DNA of 37,675 nt. It comes from Muribaculaceae bacterium. Lineage in GTDB: Bacteria > Bacteroidota > Bacteroidia > Bacteroidales > Muribaculaceae. How positions within the stretch are numbered: the first letter of the stretch is position 1; every line of letters starts with the position of its first letter. The stretch covers positions 1 through 37,675 of the forward strand of contig JAGAYZ010000035.1 of the NCBI GenBank assembly GCA_017940245.1, in the 5' to 3' direction. Under the pieces are notes generated by a model, which did no database searches, was not told the DNA's origin, and was given only the letters and a program-made list of their open reading frames with translations. This document shows positions 1-7,864 of this stretch, piece by piece. The position numbers and the translations under genes were made by a program.

Positions 1-255
1 ATGACGAATAAGCGAGCGAAACGCAAAAGAAAAGACTTGTTTTTTCTTTTGCATTTCCGAGCGGGAGTAATTTGGGCCGCAGGCCAACATGACGAATAAG
101 CGAGCGAAACGCAAAAGAAAAGACTTGTTTTTTCTTTTGCATTTCCGAGCGGGAGTAATTTGGGCCGCAGGCCAACATGACGAATAAGCGAGCGAAACGC
201 AAAAGAAAAGACTTGTTTTTTCTTTTGCGTTTCCGAGAGAGGGAGTAATTTGGGC
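1..255. repeat. Tandem 88-bp hairpin repeat, 2.9 copies
   Basis: Copies begin at 1, 89 and 177, an exact 88-base period. The first may start before the window. Each copy carries an inverted repeat, GCAAAAGAAAA / TTTTCTTTTGC, at 23-33 and 42-52 in copy one, with an 8-base loop. In copies one and two the flanking AAA/TTT could extend the stem past one mismatch. In copy three an A-to-G change makes a perfect 15-bp stem, and two extra bases follow. No protein role is supported, since 88 is not a multiple of 3. It resembles a REP-like intergenic palindromic element. Confidence 0.85.
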
Positions 256-323
256 GTGATTAGAGGCAGACAATATGGTGTCAAATACAAATTGTAGGAG
301 TTTTGAAATCTGTTTCAATCTAT

Positions 324-1925
324 TTATTCATTGAAGAAAGAGAGACCCAGAATCAAGTTGATTACACCATTTACATCTTCTACATCCACCTTGCCATCGC
401 TGTTGACATCGACTTTCCCGATATATTCTTCGGGTGATGCAGCCTTGAGAATGACGTTGATAATCGCGTTCACGTCCTCCACATCCACCTTGTTGTCGCC
501 TGTGGCATCGCCCACGATAAATCCTTCCTCAATGATTTCACCAAATTGGTTCCACACACTGGTGGCATAGGCATTTTTGCATCCTACCGGAACATAGAGT
601 TTCGCTTCGCTCAGGTTTACGCCCAAAAACACGGCCCAGCCCCCATAGAGGTTATACTGGCTGGCGGTGTAGCGAGGAGCTTTCATCTTGCAGTGCACCT
701 CCTTTAGGTTTGAACAGTTGCTGAAACTCCATCCACCCAGGTCAAACATGGTGAAAGGCAGGGTCACCTTTTCGAGCGACTTCTGGTTGTAGAAAGCATA
801 TTGTGCAATGCCCACAATGCTGTCGCGCAACTGCAAGTGATAGGCATCGGGCATAGTGCCCTTGAAAGCATAGGCCACATATCCCGCGTAGGCCACTCCA
901 TCGGGCTGGTCGTTAAGCCACTTAGTGCCGAGGAAAGCATTGTGGCGCACGTCACTACACGAGATGGGCAAGTCGGCACTAGCAAGCAATGTGCAACCGT
1001 TGAATGCGTTGCTGCCAATGGCTCGCAGTCCCTGTGGATAGTTGATGCTGGTCAAGTTCTTGCATTGTGAGAATGCTGTGGAGCCAATGATTTCCACCTT
1101 CGGGCCGAGTGTGACTGTGGCGAGTTGGGTACAGCCCCTGAATGCGTTACGTGTAATGGTGCGCACTTGTGGAGGGCAATCGAAACTTGTGAGACTGGTG
1201 CAACTGGCAAAAATCGATGGCCCCAGTGTGTCGACCGATGCCGGCAGGCTGATGCTTTCCAACTTGGAGCACAACTGGAAGGCCGAAGAGTCGATGGTGA
1301 CAACGTTGCCCACAATGTCGGCATGAGTGAGGCCGGTGCACTGGCGGAACGCTTCACTCTCGATAGCGGGCACATCGGCCTCGATGGTTAGGCTGGTAAT
1401 GCTTTTGCAGCGAATGAAAGCAAAACGGTTGATTTTGTTGATACCCTTGGGAATGACCAAGTCGGTTACCATTTCACCATTCAAGTAGAGTGGAATCATG
1501 TTGTAAAGCGGATTGGCGCCAGCGTTTTCGAAGTCGATGGCGCACCAGCTAGCCAGATCGCTGATGTGCACCACGGTCTTGCTGGGCATGCTGGTGCCGA
1601 ATGCGTCCTTTTCCATCCGTGTGATGGTGGGCGGGACGGTGATGCTGGTAATGGTCTTGTTGCTATAAAAAGCACTCTCACCGATGGTGGTGACCGTGTA
1701 GAGTTTACCGTCGGCGGGGTTGGTGACTTGACTGGGGATGACCACCGTAGTGAGGTCGCTGTAGTTGGCCGCATTGCGTCGTTCTAGATATGTAACTGTA
1801 GCGGTCATGCCATCATCATTAACGAGGTAGGCAAGTCCATCGGCCATGAAGTCGTAGGCTGTGGCGATGATACTCATGCAAGCAAAGGCCATGAGCAGAA
1901 ATGGTTTCAAGCAATTTGTGTTCAT
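324..1925 (-). CDS. BspA-like leucine-rich repeat surface protein with dockerin-type C-terminus
   Basis: A 533-residue secreted protein. Residues 1-23 form a signal peptide with a hydrophobic core ending near ATA-YDF. Residues about 75-430 hold LRR_5 (BspA/TpLRR) repeats, recognisable by recurring phrases such as 'I...AF..C..L..I..P..V..I'. Residues 470-533 hold two EF-hand-like Ca-binding repeats (GDATGDNKVDVEDVN and VDVNSDGKVDVEDVN), as in a type I dockerin. BspA-family proteins are cell-surface adhesins in Bacteroidales, often binding host or bacterial proteins. The ATG start is supported by a promoter with TAATTTTG at 1976-1983 and TTG at 2004-2006. No cohesin partner is visible here. The specific ligand is unknown. 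Confidence 0.85.
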   Translation of the reverse strand: MNTNCLKPFLLMAFACMSIIATAYDFMADGLAYLVNDDGMTATVTYLERRNAANYSDLTTVVIPSQVTNPADGKLYTVTTIGESAFYSNKTITSITVPPTITRMEKDAFGTSMPSKTVVHISDLASWCAIDFENAGANPLYNMIPLYLNGEMVTDLVIPKGINKINRFAFIRCKSITSLTIEADVPAIESEAFRQCTGLTHADIVGNVVTIDSSAFQLCSKLESISLPASVDTLGPSIFASCTSLTSFDCPPQVRTITRNAFRGCTQLATVTLGPKVEIIGSTAFSQCKNLTSINYPQGLRAIGSNAFNGCTLLASADLPISCSDVRHNAFLGTKWLNDQPDGVAYAGYVAYAFKGTMPDAYHLQLRDSIVGIAQYAFYNQKSLEKVTLPFTMFDLGGWSFSNCSNLKEVHCKMKAPRYTASQYNLYGGWAVFLGVNLSEAKLYVPVGCKNAYATSVWNQFGEIIEEGFIVGDATGDNKVDVEDVNAIINVILKAASPEEYIGKVDVNSDGKVDVEDVNGVINLILGLSFFNE

Positions 1926-1975
1926 AGTTTTAATGTAATGTAAAAGTGGAAATAATATTTGTTTACGCTAAATGC

Positions 1976-2006
1976 CAAAATTATAAAATTTGATTTAAAT
2001 GTGCAA
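1976..2006 (-). promoter_or_regulatory. Bacteroidota-type promoter of the BspA-like gene
   Basis: On the minus strand there is a TTG element (2004-2006), a 20-base spacer and TAATTTTG (1976-1983). This matches the TTG / TAnnTTTG consensus of the Bacteroidota primary sigma factor. The start codon lies about 50 bases downstream. Confidence 0.6.
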
Positions 2007-2131
2007 TTAATATAGATAAAACTACTGTATTCCGCTGCCTGAAAAGGTTGTTGAAAACATTATGCATTGGATGTTTTTTCTCGGTAAAAACGAAAACTGG
2101 CGCGAAAATGCCGCAGGTCAGAAAAAAATTG

Positions 2132-2139
2132 TAAATTTG
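2132..2139 (+). promoter_or_regulatory. -7 promoter element for the DUF3667 gene
   Basis: TAAATTTG matches the TAnnTTTG element and lies 25 bases before ATG 2164. It sits inside the longest possible reading frame (ATG 2062), which argues for the downstream start. No clear -33 TTG is seen. Confidence 0.45.
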
Positions 2140-2163
2140 CATTCCTTTAGATTTAGATTGCAG

Positions 2164-3123
2164 ATGAAGTGGTTTAATAGAGATACTTGGCTCGAGTACA
2201 GAGAACGTTACCGCAGGTGGCAGAAAGTGGCTCTGACCTACGAGTTCAAGTCGCCCGGGACTAACCATTGCGCTAATTGCGACCATGATTATCAAGGCAA
2301 CTATTGTCCTTATTGCTCGCAGAAACAGGGTCTGGGCCGCATAGGTTGGGCTACTGTGCGCAGTGGTCTGATGGAAGTGTGGGGCCTGCACTCGCGCTCC
2401 ATGCCCTATAGTGTGCTGCAACTCATGTTTCGTCCGGGTTATTTTATCAGTGATTACATCAACGGAAAGCGACAAATCAGTTTCCCGCCTGTGAAAATGC
2501 TGGTTATCTTGGGTGTTGCCAGTGTCTTAATAGACAAGCTCACGCACCGAAATCACATAAAGGATCGGGTGGCTGAGCGGATCAGTAATGGCCGTTTCGA
2601 CTTTATGGCTTCGTTTTTGGCATGGTTTCAGGCTAATCCGGGGTGGGGATGGTTGCTGGTGAATATGTTCTTATTGATTCCAGTGTGGCTTTTGTTCCGC
2701 CATGCTCCACGCAACAGCAAGCACACCTTGCCACAAGGCTTTTTTATTCTGGTGTTTTTGAGTCTGATTGTGCTCATTTATGACAACATAGCCGATTGTA
2801 CTTTCAGCATTTTCTATTTTCTCATTCCGTTTTACTACATATTTGCTTTTAAGCAATTATTTGGATTCAATGTGTGGAGCACCATTTGGCGGACGACAAT
2901 CATGTTTGCCAGCGGTTTCCTGATGCTTATGGCGGCAGGGATGACCTATGAAGTTCATGTGCACCCTTCAATGGTTGGACATACCATCTGGGAAATACTT
3001 TTACTTGTTGCGGCCAGCTTTGGAGTGGTGGGGATAGGTGTTGGCCTAGATAGACTTGGTGATTATCTGTCTAAAAAGAAGAAAACCGATACAGCGAAGA
3101 CTGGCGGTAGCACCGCAGAATAG
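2164..3123 (+). CDS. DUF3667-type zinc-ribbon membrane protein
   Basis: 319 residues from ATG 2164. An in-frame ATG exists at 2062, but a promoter-like element at 2132-2139 lies between the two and the extra 34 residues look unrelated to the family. A zinc ribbon with C36-x2-C39 and C48-x2-C51 precedes about five hydrophobic segments, at roughly residues 100-115, 155-180, 190-215, 225-240 and 255-305. The sequence around the ribbon (NYCPYCSQKQ) and the following 'RPGYFISDYINGKRQISFPPVKML' type of block are characteristic of DUF3667, a family common in Bacteroidota with no established function. It is likely an inner-membrane protein. Nothing in the neighbourhood specifies its role. Confidence 0.7.
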   Translation: MKWFNRDTWLEYRERYRRWQKVALTYEFKSPGTNHCANCDHDYQGNYCPYCSQKQGLGRIGWATVRSGLMEVWGLHSRSMPYSVLQLMFRPGYFISDYINGKRQISFPPVKMLVILGVASVLIDKLTHRNHIKDRVAERISNGRFDFMASFLAWFQANPGWGWLLVNMFLLIPVWLLFRHAPRNSKHTLPQGFFILVFLSLIVLIYDNIADCTFSIFYFLIPFYYIFAFKQLFGFNVWSTIWRTTIMFASGFLMLMAAGMTYEVHVHPSMVGHTIWEILLLVAASFGVVGIGVGLDRLGDYLSKKKKTDTAKTGGSTAE

Positions 3124-3131
3124 CCCGATGG

Positions 3132-3158
3132 CACTGCGTTCATCACGCAAACGCAGTG
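3132..3158 (+). terminator. Inverted repeat after the DUF3667 gene
   Basis: CACTGCGTT (3132-3140) and AACGCAGTG (3150-3158) form a 9-bp stem with a 9-base loop, 8 bases after the stop codon. There is no long T tract, so termination is plausible but not certain. Confidence 0.45.
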
Positions 3159-3180
3159 ACCTGTTACAAAAGAATCATGA

Positions 3181-3228
3181 AATTGCAAGGGGAAAGCGTC
3201 GTTATTATGAACGAGTCCCCTTGCAATT
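3181..3228. terminator. Second convergent-gene hairpin (possible bidirectional terminator)
   Basis: A perfect 13-bp stem, AATTGCAAGGGGA (3181-3193) with TCCCCTTGCAATT (3216-3228), encloses a 22-base loop. It lies between the convergent DUF3667 (+) and amidophosphoribosyltransferase (-) genes and could act in either direction. The flanking T tracts are weak. Confidence 0.5.
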
Positions 3229-3251
3229 ATTCTTGTGTGAGTTAATCACCT

Positions 3252-5123
3252 CTAGCGTTTGAGTGTGTTGCCCTCATACCAGTTGATGAAAGCTTGGTTC
3301 ACCATGCGGTTACCGCCAGGAGTGGGATAGTCGCCGCTGAAGTACCAGTCGCCCGGCGTTTCGGGGCATGACTGATGCAGACCATCGATGGTCTGGTAGA
3401 TGAGTTGCACCTCGGCGTTGATGTCTTTGTCGGTGATCATGGCTGCAATCTGGCGCGAGATGTCGTCGTCGGTGAAAGGCGCATAGATTTCGGTCACATA
3501 ATTTGTGATTTCTTCTTTGGGCTTGCCTTCTTGTGCTTTACATTTGCGATACACCTCATCGATGATGCTCTGGCGCCCTGAGTTCTTCAGCAATTCTATG
3601 GCAGCCTTGAAAGCGCAGAACTCGGCCATGCGGCTCATGTCGATTCCGTAATAGTCGGGATAGCGCACTTGTGGCGATGACGAGACGATGACGATGCGGC
3701 GCGGGTGCAAGCGGTCGAGGATGCGCAGAATGCTCTGGCGCAAGGTGGTGCCGCGCACGATGCTGTCGTCGATGACCACCAGGTTGTCGATGCCGTTTTG
3801 CACTTGTCCGTAGGTCACGTCATAGACGTGTGCCGCCAGGTCGTTGCGCTGGTTGCCCTCGGCAATGAATGTGCGCAGCTTGATGTCCTTGATGGCGATT
3901 TTTTCAATGCGCAGGCGTTGCGACAGAATTTGTTGCAGCCGGTTGTCATAGTCGGGCTTCGACGGGTCAAGAGCCTTGATGGCATCGGCCTTCTGATGTT
4001 GTAGATAGGTATCTATGCCTTCAATCATGCCCAGGTAGGCCACCTCGGCGGTGTTGGGGATAAACGATAGAATGGTGTGCTGCAGGTCACCATCCACGGC
4101 CTTGACGATTTGTGGGGCCAGATTGCGTCCCAGGGCCTTGCGCTCGTTGTAGATGTCGCGGTCGCTGCCACGCGAGAAATAGATGCGCTCAAACGAACAC
4201 CGACGATTGTCGAGCTGAGGCAAGATTTGCTCGATGTTCACCGTTGAGTCTTTCTTGACGATAATGGCTGCACCGGGGGTGAGTTCTTTGACCTCTTCCA
4301 CGGGCACGTTCATGGCTGTCTGAATCACGGGACGCTCGCTGGCGGCTACAAAGATTTCGTCGTCGCAATAGTAAAACGCCGGTCGAATGCCGTGCGGGTC
4401 GCGCATCACGAACATGTCGCCGCTGCCTGTGATGCCACACATGGCGTAGCCGCCGTCCCATGTGGTGGCAGGCCGGTGCAAGATGCGCTTGAAGTCGAGG
4501 TTGCCTTCCATGAGATTGGTGAGCGGTTCACCGGTGTAGCCCTCGGCACGATACTGACGGTGCAGCCGCTGGTTTTCGTCGTCGAGAGCTTCGCCCAGTT
4601 GCTCCAGGATGATGATGGTGTCGCTCATCACGCGCGGGTGCTGGCCGCGGCTGACGATATCGTTGAATATCTCATCCACGTTGGTCATGTTGAAGTTACC
4701 GCAAAGCATCAGGTTGCGCGACTTCCAGTTGTTGCGTCGCAAGAAGGGATGCACATAGCTGATGCCGCTTTTTCCGGTTGTGCTGTAGCGCAGGTGGCCC
4801 ATGTAGAGTTCGCCTGCAAACGGTGTGCGTGGCTCGCCATTGACGAGGGCCTCATGAATCTGGCTGCGGATTTTTCCGAAGATTTCGTCGATGGCTCCCG
4901 AGCCTAATGCTCGCTCGCGATAGACATATTCCTCGCCCGGCTTCGCGTCCATGAACACGCATCCCACGCCGGCACCTTCCTGGCCGCGATTGTGCTGTTT
5001 CTCCATGAGCAGGTACAGCTTGTTCAGACCATAGAGGTAGGAGCCATACTTCTCTTTATAATAACTGAGGGGCTTGCGCAGCCTGATCATGGCGATGCCA
5101 CATTCGTGCTTGAGAATTTCCAT
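3252..5123 (-). CDS. purF: Amidophosphoribosyltransferase (long form)
   Basis: 623 residues. It is a class II glutamine amidotransferase fused to a phosphoribosyltransferase, the architecture of the first step of de novo purine synthesis (PRPP + glutamine to phosphoribosylamine). Cys8 after the short MEILKHE leader is the expected nucleophile, exposed by propeptide removal. Supporting glutaminase motifs are RGQEGAG (46-52), GHLRYSTTG (109-117) and DPHGIRP (242-248). The PRPP-binding motif is IDDSIVRGTT (451-460). The protein is over 100 residues longer than the usual PurF of about 500, with extra sequence around 170-215, 355-410 and at the C-terminus (520-623). It could be a Bacteroidota-specific paralogue rather than the only PurF. 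The leader contains a terminator hairpin, suggesting attenuation. Confidence 0.85.
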   Translation of the reverse strand: MEILKHECGIAMIRLRKPLSYYKEKYGSYLYGLNKLYLLMEKQHNRGQEGAGVGCVFMDAKPGEEYVYRERALGSGAIDEIFGKIRSQIHEALVNGEPRTPFAGELYMGHLRYSTTGKSGISYVHPFLRRNNWKSRNLMLCGNFNMTNVDEIFNDIVSRGQHPRVMSDTIIILEQLGEALDDENQRLHRQYRAEGYTGEPLTNLMEGNLDFKRILHRPATTWDGGYAMCGITGSGDMFVMRDPHGIRPAFYYCDDEIFVAASERPVIQTAMNVPVEEVKELTPGAAIIVKKDSTVNIEQILPQLDNRRCSFERIYFSRGSDRDIYNERKALGRNLAPQIVKAVDGDLQHTILSFIPNTAEVAYLGMIEGIDTYLQHQKADAIKALDPSKPDYDNRLQQILSQRLRIEKIAIKDIKLRTFIAEGNQRNDLAAHVYDVTYGQVQNGIDNLVVIDDSIVRGTTLRQSILRILDRLHPRRIVIVSSSPQVRYPDYYGIDMSRMAEFCAFKAAIELLKNSGRQSIIDEVYRKCKAQEGKPKEEITNYVTEIYAPFTDDDISRQIAAMITDKDINAEVQLIYQTIDGLHQSCPETPGDWYFSGDYPTPGGNRMVNQAFINWYEGNTLKR

Positions 5124-5169
5124 AACCTGATGTTTAAGATGAGTGATTTAGAAGGTTGAAGAATGCTTT

Positions 5170-5199
5170 ATTAAAAAGAAAATCACCCGGTTGGGTGAT
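5170..5199 (-). terminator. Intrinsic terminator inside the purF leader
   Basis: On the minus strand, ATCACCC-AACC-GGGTGAT (5182-5199) is followed by the T-rich tract TTTCTTTTTAAT (5170-5181). It lies between the promoter at 5332-5339 and the purF start at 5123, so it would stop transcription before the gene unless it is prevented. A second small hairpin, GCGCC/GGCGC, is at 5276-5288 upstream. Confidence 0.6.
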
Positions 5200-5331
5200 G
5201 GCGTGCATGAACAATTTAGGGCCGAAAAGATGGCAAGAAACGCAAGTTGCATTCCCGTTGCTGACTGAGTTGAACGCGCCACAGGCGCCTAAAATAGGAT
5301 AATTGTTCACACTAGAATTGCTTTCCGGTTG

Positions 5332-5339
5332 CAAAGATA
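5332..5339 (-). promoter_or_regulatory. -7 promoter element for purF
   Basis: TATCTTTG on the minus strand fits TAnnTTTG. It implies a leader of roughly 200 bases before ATG 5123, which contains two hairpins, one with a T tract. No -33 TTG is obvious. Confidence 0.55.
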
Positions 5340-5419
5340 CGATTTAATTATGAATTATGAATGATGACCGATGAATTTTTTAATTCGGCTTTGTTCTCGG
5401 CATGGGATCGGTAACTCGG

Positions 5420-6088
5420 TTAATGCGGCATGGGGACGGAACTACTCAGAGGCGCACCACCCAGTCGCTGGAGTGTGGCCGGGGTGAGGGTGCCGATGAG
5501 GCGCTGACGCACGATGCGCGACACGGGGTCACTGCCCTGCATGCGCTGCAGGAGCATGCGCTGAAGTGAGTCGGCAAGCAGGCTGTCGCGCTCGGCGGCG
5601 CGGCGTTCGGCACGTAGGGTGAGCGTGGTGTCGAGCGCAGCCCGCCGATAGTCGTTAAATCCCTTTTTGCGGGCATCGACGATGCGCTGGCGCTTGTTGA
5701 GGAATCGTACATACTCGGCATTGCCGCGTCCGCCAGTGATGGACCACCGACCCAACTTGATGTTTATGTTGATGTTACCCGGTTCCAGAACGAAATAGAA
5801 GGGTGGGGTAATAGAGTCGAATGTGACGAATGCGACCTGCGCACAGTGGGTCTGACCCGTAAATGTGGCGGTGCCATCGGTAAAATGCTCGGTGATGTCT
5901 GGCATGAGCTGGCCATAGGTGTCGTCCACGATGTGGAGGGTGGCAAGGCTGTCGTGACGCGTGCTGTCGTCCATGGTGAAAGTCACCGTGTAGCCACAGT
6001 GCGGCACGGCGTGACGGTCATTGCATCCGGTAGCGAGCAGCAATGCTGCCGCCATCACAGAAACGATATGTAATGTAAATTTCAACAT
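5420..6088 (-). CDS. DUF4369-type lipoprotein
   Basis: 222 residues. A GTG one codon upstream also opens the frame, but ATG 6088 is preferred. Residues 1-22 form a lipoprotein signal ending in LLLATGC, so Cys22 would be lipidated. The beta-rich region that follows (about 33-120: 'YTVTFTMDD...ATLHIVDD...FVLEPGNININI') matches the DUF4369 domain. In many Bacteroidota proteins this domain precedes a thioredoxin-like domain. Here the thioredoxin part is missing and is replaced by an Arg/Leu-rich, probably helical C-terminus (125-205). It is likely anchored in the periplasm or outer membrane. The promoter is so close that the mRNA may be nearly leaderless. The role is unknown. Confidence 0.7.
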   Translation of the reverse strand: MLKFTLHIVSVMAAALLLATGCNDRHAVPHCGYTVTFTMDDSTRHDSLATLHIVDDTYGQLMPDITEHFTDGTATFTGQTHCAQVAFVTFDSITPPFYFVLEPGNININIKLGRWSITGGRGNAEYVRFLNKRQRIVDARKKGFNDYRRAALDTTLTLRAERRAAERDSLLADSLQRMLLQRMQGSDPVSRIVRQRLIGTLTPATLQRLGGAPLSSSVPMPH

Positions 6089-6095
6089 CACGATG

Positions 6096-6103
6096 CAAAA
6101 TTA
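6096..6103 (-). promoter_or_regulatory. -7 element directly upstream of the DUF4369 lipoprotein
   Basis: TAATTTTG on the minus strand ends 7 bases before ATG 6088. Transcription would begin within a few bases of the start codon. Confidence 0.5.
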
Positions 6104-6291
6104 CGAAATAATTATGAATTATGAATGGAGAATTAAGGATTATGATTTTTTTGACTCGGAGAATGCTTGTGCAGTATTAAACTCAGAAATGTTTCACTCG
6201 GCCGTTGCGCGGGTGGCGACCGATTGGGAAGTATTTGGCTTTTCTTGCGGTAATAGGTGTTGTCAATGGTGTCTGGATGGAAAATATGATG

Positions 6292-6299
6292 TAACTTTG
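6292..6299 (+). promoter_or_regulatory. -7 element for the EamA transporter
   Basis: TAACTTTG followed by C lies 28 bases before ATG 6328 and matches TAnnTTTG. No convincing -33 TTG is seen at the usual spacing. Confidence 0.5.
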
Positions 6300-6327
6300 C
6301 AGCCGTTTTGTCGAAAAATAATAAGAT

Positions 6328-7254
6328 ATGACCATTCAAAGTGATACGAAATCGGTAAAGCATAAAAGATGGAGTGGCATCATTTATGCCATACTGTCGG
6401 CCGTGTGTTACGGCACCAATCCCCTGGGTGCGTTACCGCTCTATCAGGAAGGAGAAAACACATCTTCGGTGTTGTTTTTCCGTTTTTTGCTGGCCGTAAT
6501 ATTGCTTGGAGGACTGATGGTGGTGCGCCGGGTGAGCTTTGTGGCAAATCGCTCTCAAATGCGTGTGCTGATGGCCTTGGGCGTGCTGTTTGCCGGGTCA
6601 AGCATGACCTATTATCAGAGTTTTCACTTCATGGATGCCGGCATAGCCAGCACCATTCTGTTTGTCTATCCTGTGATGGTGGCGGGCATCATGGCACTAT
6701 GTTTTCACGAGCGCTTGTCACGTATCACCTTGATGTCGGTGGCACTGGCGCTGGTGGGCATAGCACTGCTTTATCGAGGGCCGGCAGGAGTGGCGCTCAG
6801 CGCGTGGGGGGTGGCTTTATGTATAGTGTCGTCGGCTCTTTATGCAGTCTATATCGTAGTCATCAAACAGGCCGATTTGGGACAGTTGTCATCGTTGACA
6901 ATCACATTCTACGCCATGCTCTTCTGCATGGTGTGCTTGCTGCTGTACTCGTTCACGTCTCCACAACTGCACCTCATGTTGCCCCCCTCGCCACGCGCAT
7001 GGTTCTACAGCTGTTGGCTGGGGCTGGTGCCCACGGTATTGTCGCTCGAGTTCATGACATTGGCCGTGCAACGAGTAGGTCCCACGCCTACGGCCATCAT
7101 GGGTGCGCTTGAGCCGCTCACAGCCGTTGCCATCGGAGTGATGGTATTTGGAGAGATGCTTACCCTGCGCGTGTGTGCAGGAATCTTGTTCATTTTGGTG
7201 GGCGTTATGCTCATTGTGTTGCCTCGGCAGTGGATTCCCGGTTGGTTGAGATGA
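6328..7254 (+). CDS. EamA/DMT-family transporter
   Basis: 308 residues with about ten hydrophobic segments arranged as two EamA repeats (residues about 16-145 and 160-295). This is the normal size and layout of drug/metabolite transporters of the 10-TMS DMT superfamily. Repeat one begins 'GIIYAILSAVCYGTNPLGALPLY' in sense, and repeat two ends with the typical 'P.TA.......E.LT.....AG..LI..GV' pattern. These proteins export or import small metabolites such as amino acids. Substrate cannot be read from the sequence. It appears monocistronic, with its own promoter upstream and tmRNA downstream. Confidence 0.85.
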   Translation: MTIQSDTKSVKHKRWSGIIYAILSAVCYGTNPLGALPLYQEGENTSSVLFFRFLLAVILLGGLMVVRRVSFVANRSQMRVLMALGVLFAGSSMTYYQSFHFMDAGIASTILFVYPVMVAGIMALCFHERLSRITLMSVALALVGIALLYRGPAGVALSAWGVALCIVSSALYAVYIVVIKQADLGQLSSLTITFYAMLFCMVCLLLYSFTSPQLHLMLPPSPRAWFYSCWLGLVPTVLSLEFMTLAVQRVGPTPTAIMGALEPLTAVAIGVMVFGEMLTLRVCAGILFILVGVMLIVLPRQWIPGWLR

Positions 7255-7274
7255 TTTTATGCGATGAATGATGC

Positions 7275-7302
7275 TTGATTCAAAAAAAAATCATTAATTT
7301 TG
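7275..7302 (+). promoter_or_regulatory. Promoter of ssrA (tmRNA)
   Basis: TTG at 7275-7277, a 17-base spacer and TAATTTTG at 7295-7302 fit the Bacteroidota consensus. The mature tmRNA 5' end is about 70 bases downstream, which implies a processed precursor. Confidence 0.55.
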
Positions 7303-7375
7303 CAGTCTCATTTAGCTGGAAGGATGTGCTTGGCACACTTTTTGCTAAGTTGAGATAAAGCTTATACTACACTAT

Positions 7376-7774
7376 GGGGCTGACATGGCTTTGACAGCGT
7401 GTAGAGGTGGTAAGCAAGCATGCAGAGCGATGATGGCAATGCTCTCAAATCTCAGTCATTACTAAATTTAACTGGCGAAAACACTTACGCTCTCGCTGCT
7501 TGATCGAAGTATAGTAGATCTGCTTTATCTTAGCCCTAGGATGGTTAAGACGAGACATCACCCGATTGCCCTCGCTCCGAGGCGTTTCGACAAGGTGGTG
7601 CTGGAATATCGGAGATAGGGTGCGGCAAGCCTCGGGCCAAACCCGAAATTTAGAGGATAAGCCACAGGTTGGTAGTCTTGAGCCTGCCTGCGGTCGAAAA
7701 GCAAGTCTAGACTAAGCATGTAGAAACCTTATCGTTTCCGCGTTTGGACGAGGGTTCAACCCCCTCCAGCTCCA
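7376..7774 (+). tRNA. ssrA: tmRNA (SsrA), tag peptide GENTYALAA
   Basis: This is transfer-messenger RNA, which rescues stalled ribosomes. The tRNA-like ends are visible: GGGGCTG (7376-7382) pairs with CAGCTCC (7767-7773), and the discriminator A is at 7774. The T-arm GGGTTCAACCC lies just before the 3' acceptor strand. CCA is not encoded. The tag reading frame is 7474-7503, GGC GAA AAC ACT TAC GCT CTC GCT GCT TGA, giving GENTYALAA, which ends in the ALAA degradation signal. The 399-base length is normal. A strong terminator follows. (Entered as tRNA because no tmRNA type is available.). Confidence 0.95.
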
Positions 7775-7781
7775 CAGAACG

Positions 7782-7819
7782 AAATCGCAAGCGACCTGCC
7801 AAAATGTCGCTTGCGATTT
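7782..7819 (+). terminator. Terminator of ssrA
   Basis: A perfect 14-bp stem, AAATCGCAAGCGAC (7782-7795) and GTCGCTTGCGATTT (7806-7819), with a 10-base loop. The stem ends in a short T run. It starts 8 bases after the tmRNA 3' end. Confidence 0.8.
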
Positions 7820-7864
7820 TATCATGATTCAATGTGTTGGGGACGGAGGGTGGATTCCTGGGAG

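Noticed and set aside
1-99. 32-codon reading frame starting in the first repeat copy
   Set aside because: The repeat period of 88 breaks the frame in each copy and the hairpin explains the sequence better. No ribosome-binding site is visible.
5134-5334. 66-codon leader-peptide-like frame upstream of purF
   Set aside because: It starts with TTG inside the promoter element, has no ribosome-binding site and runs through the terminator hairpin.
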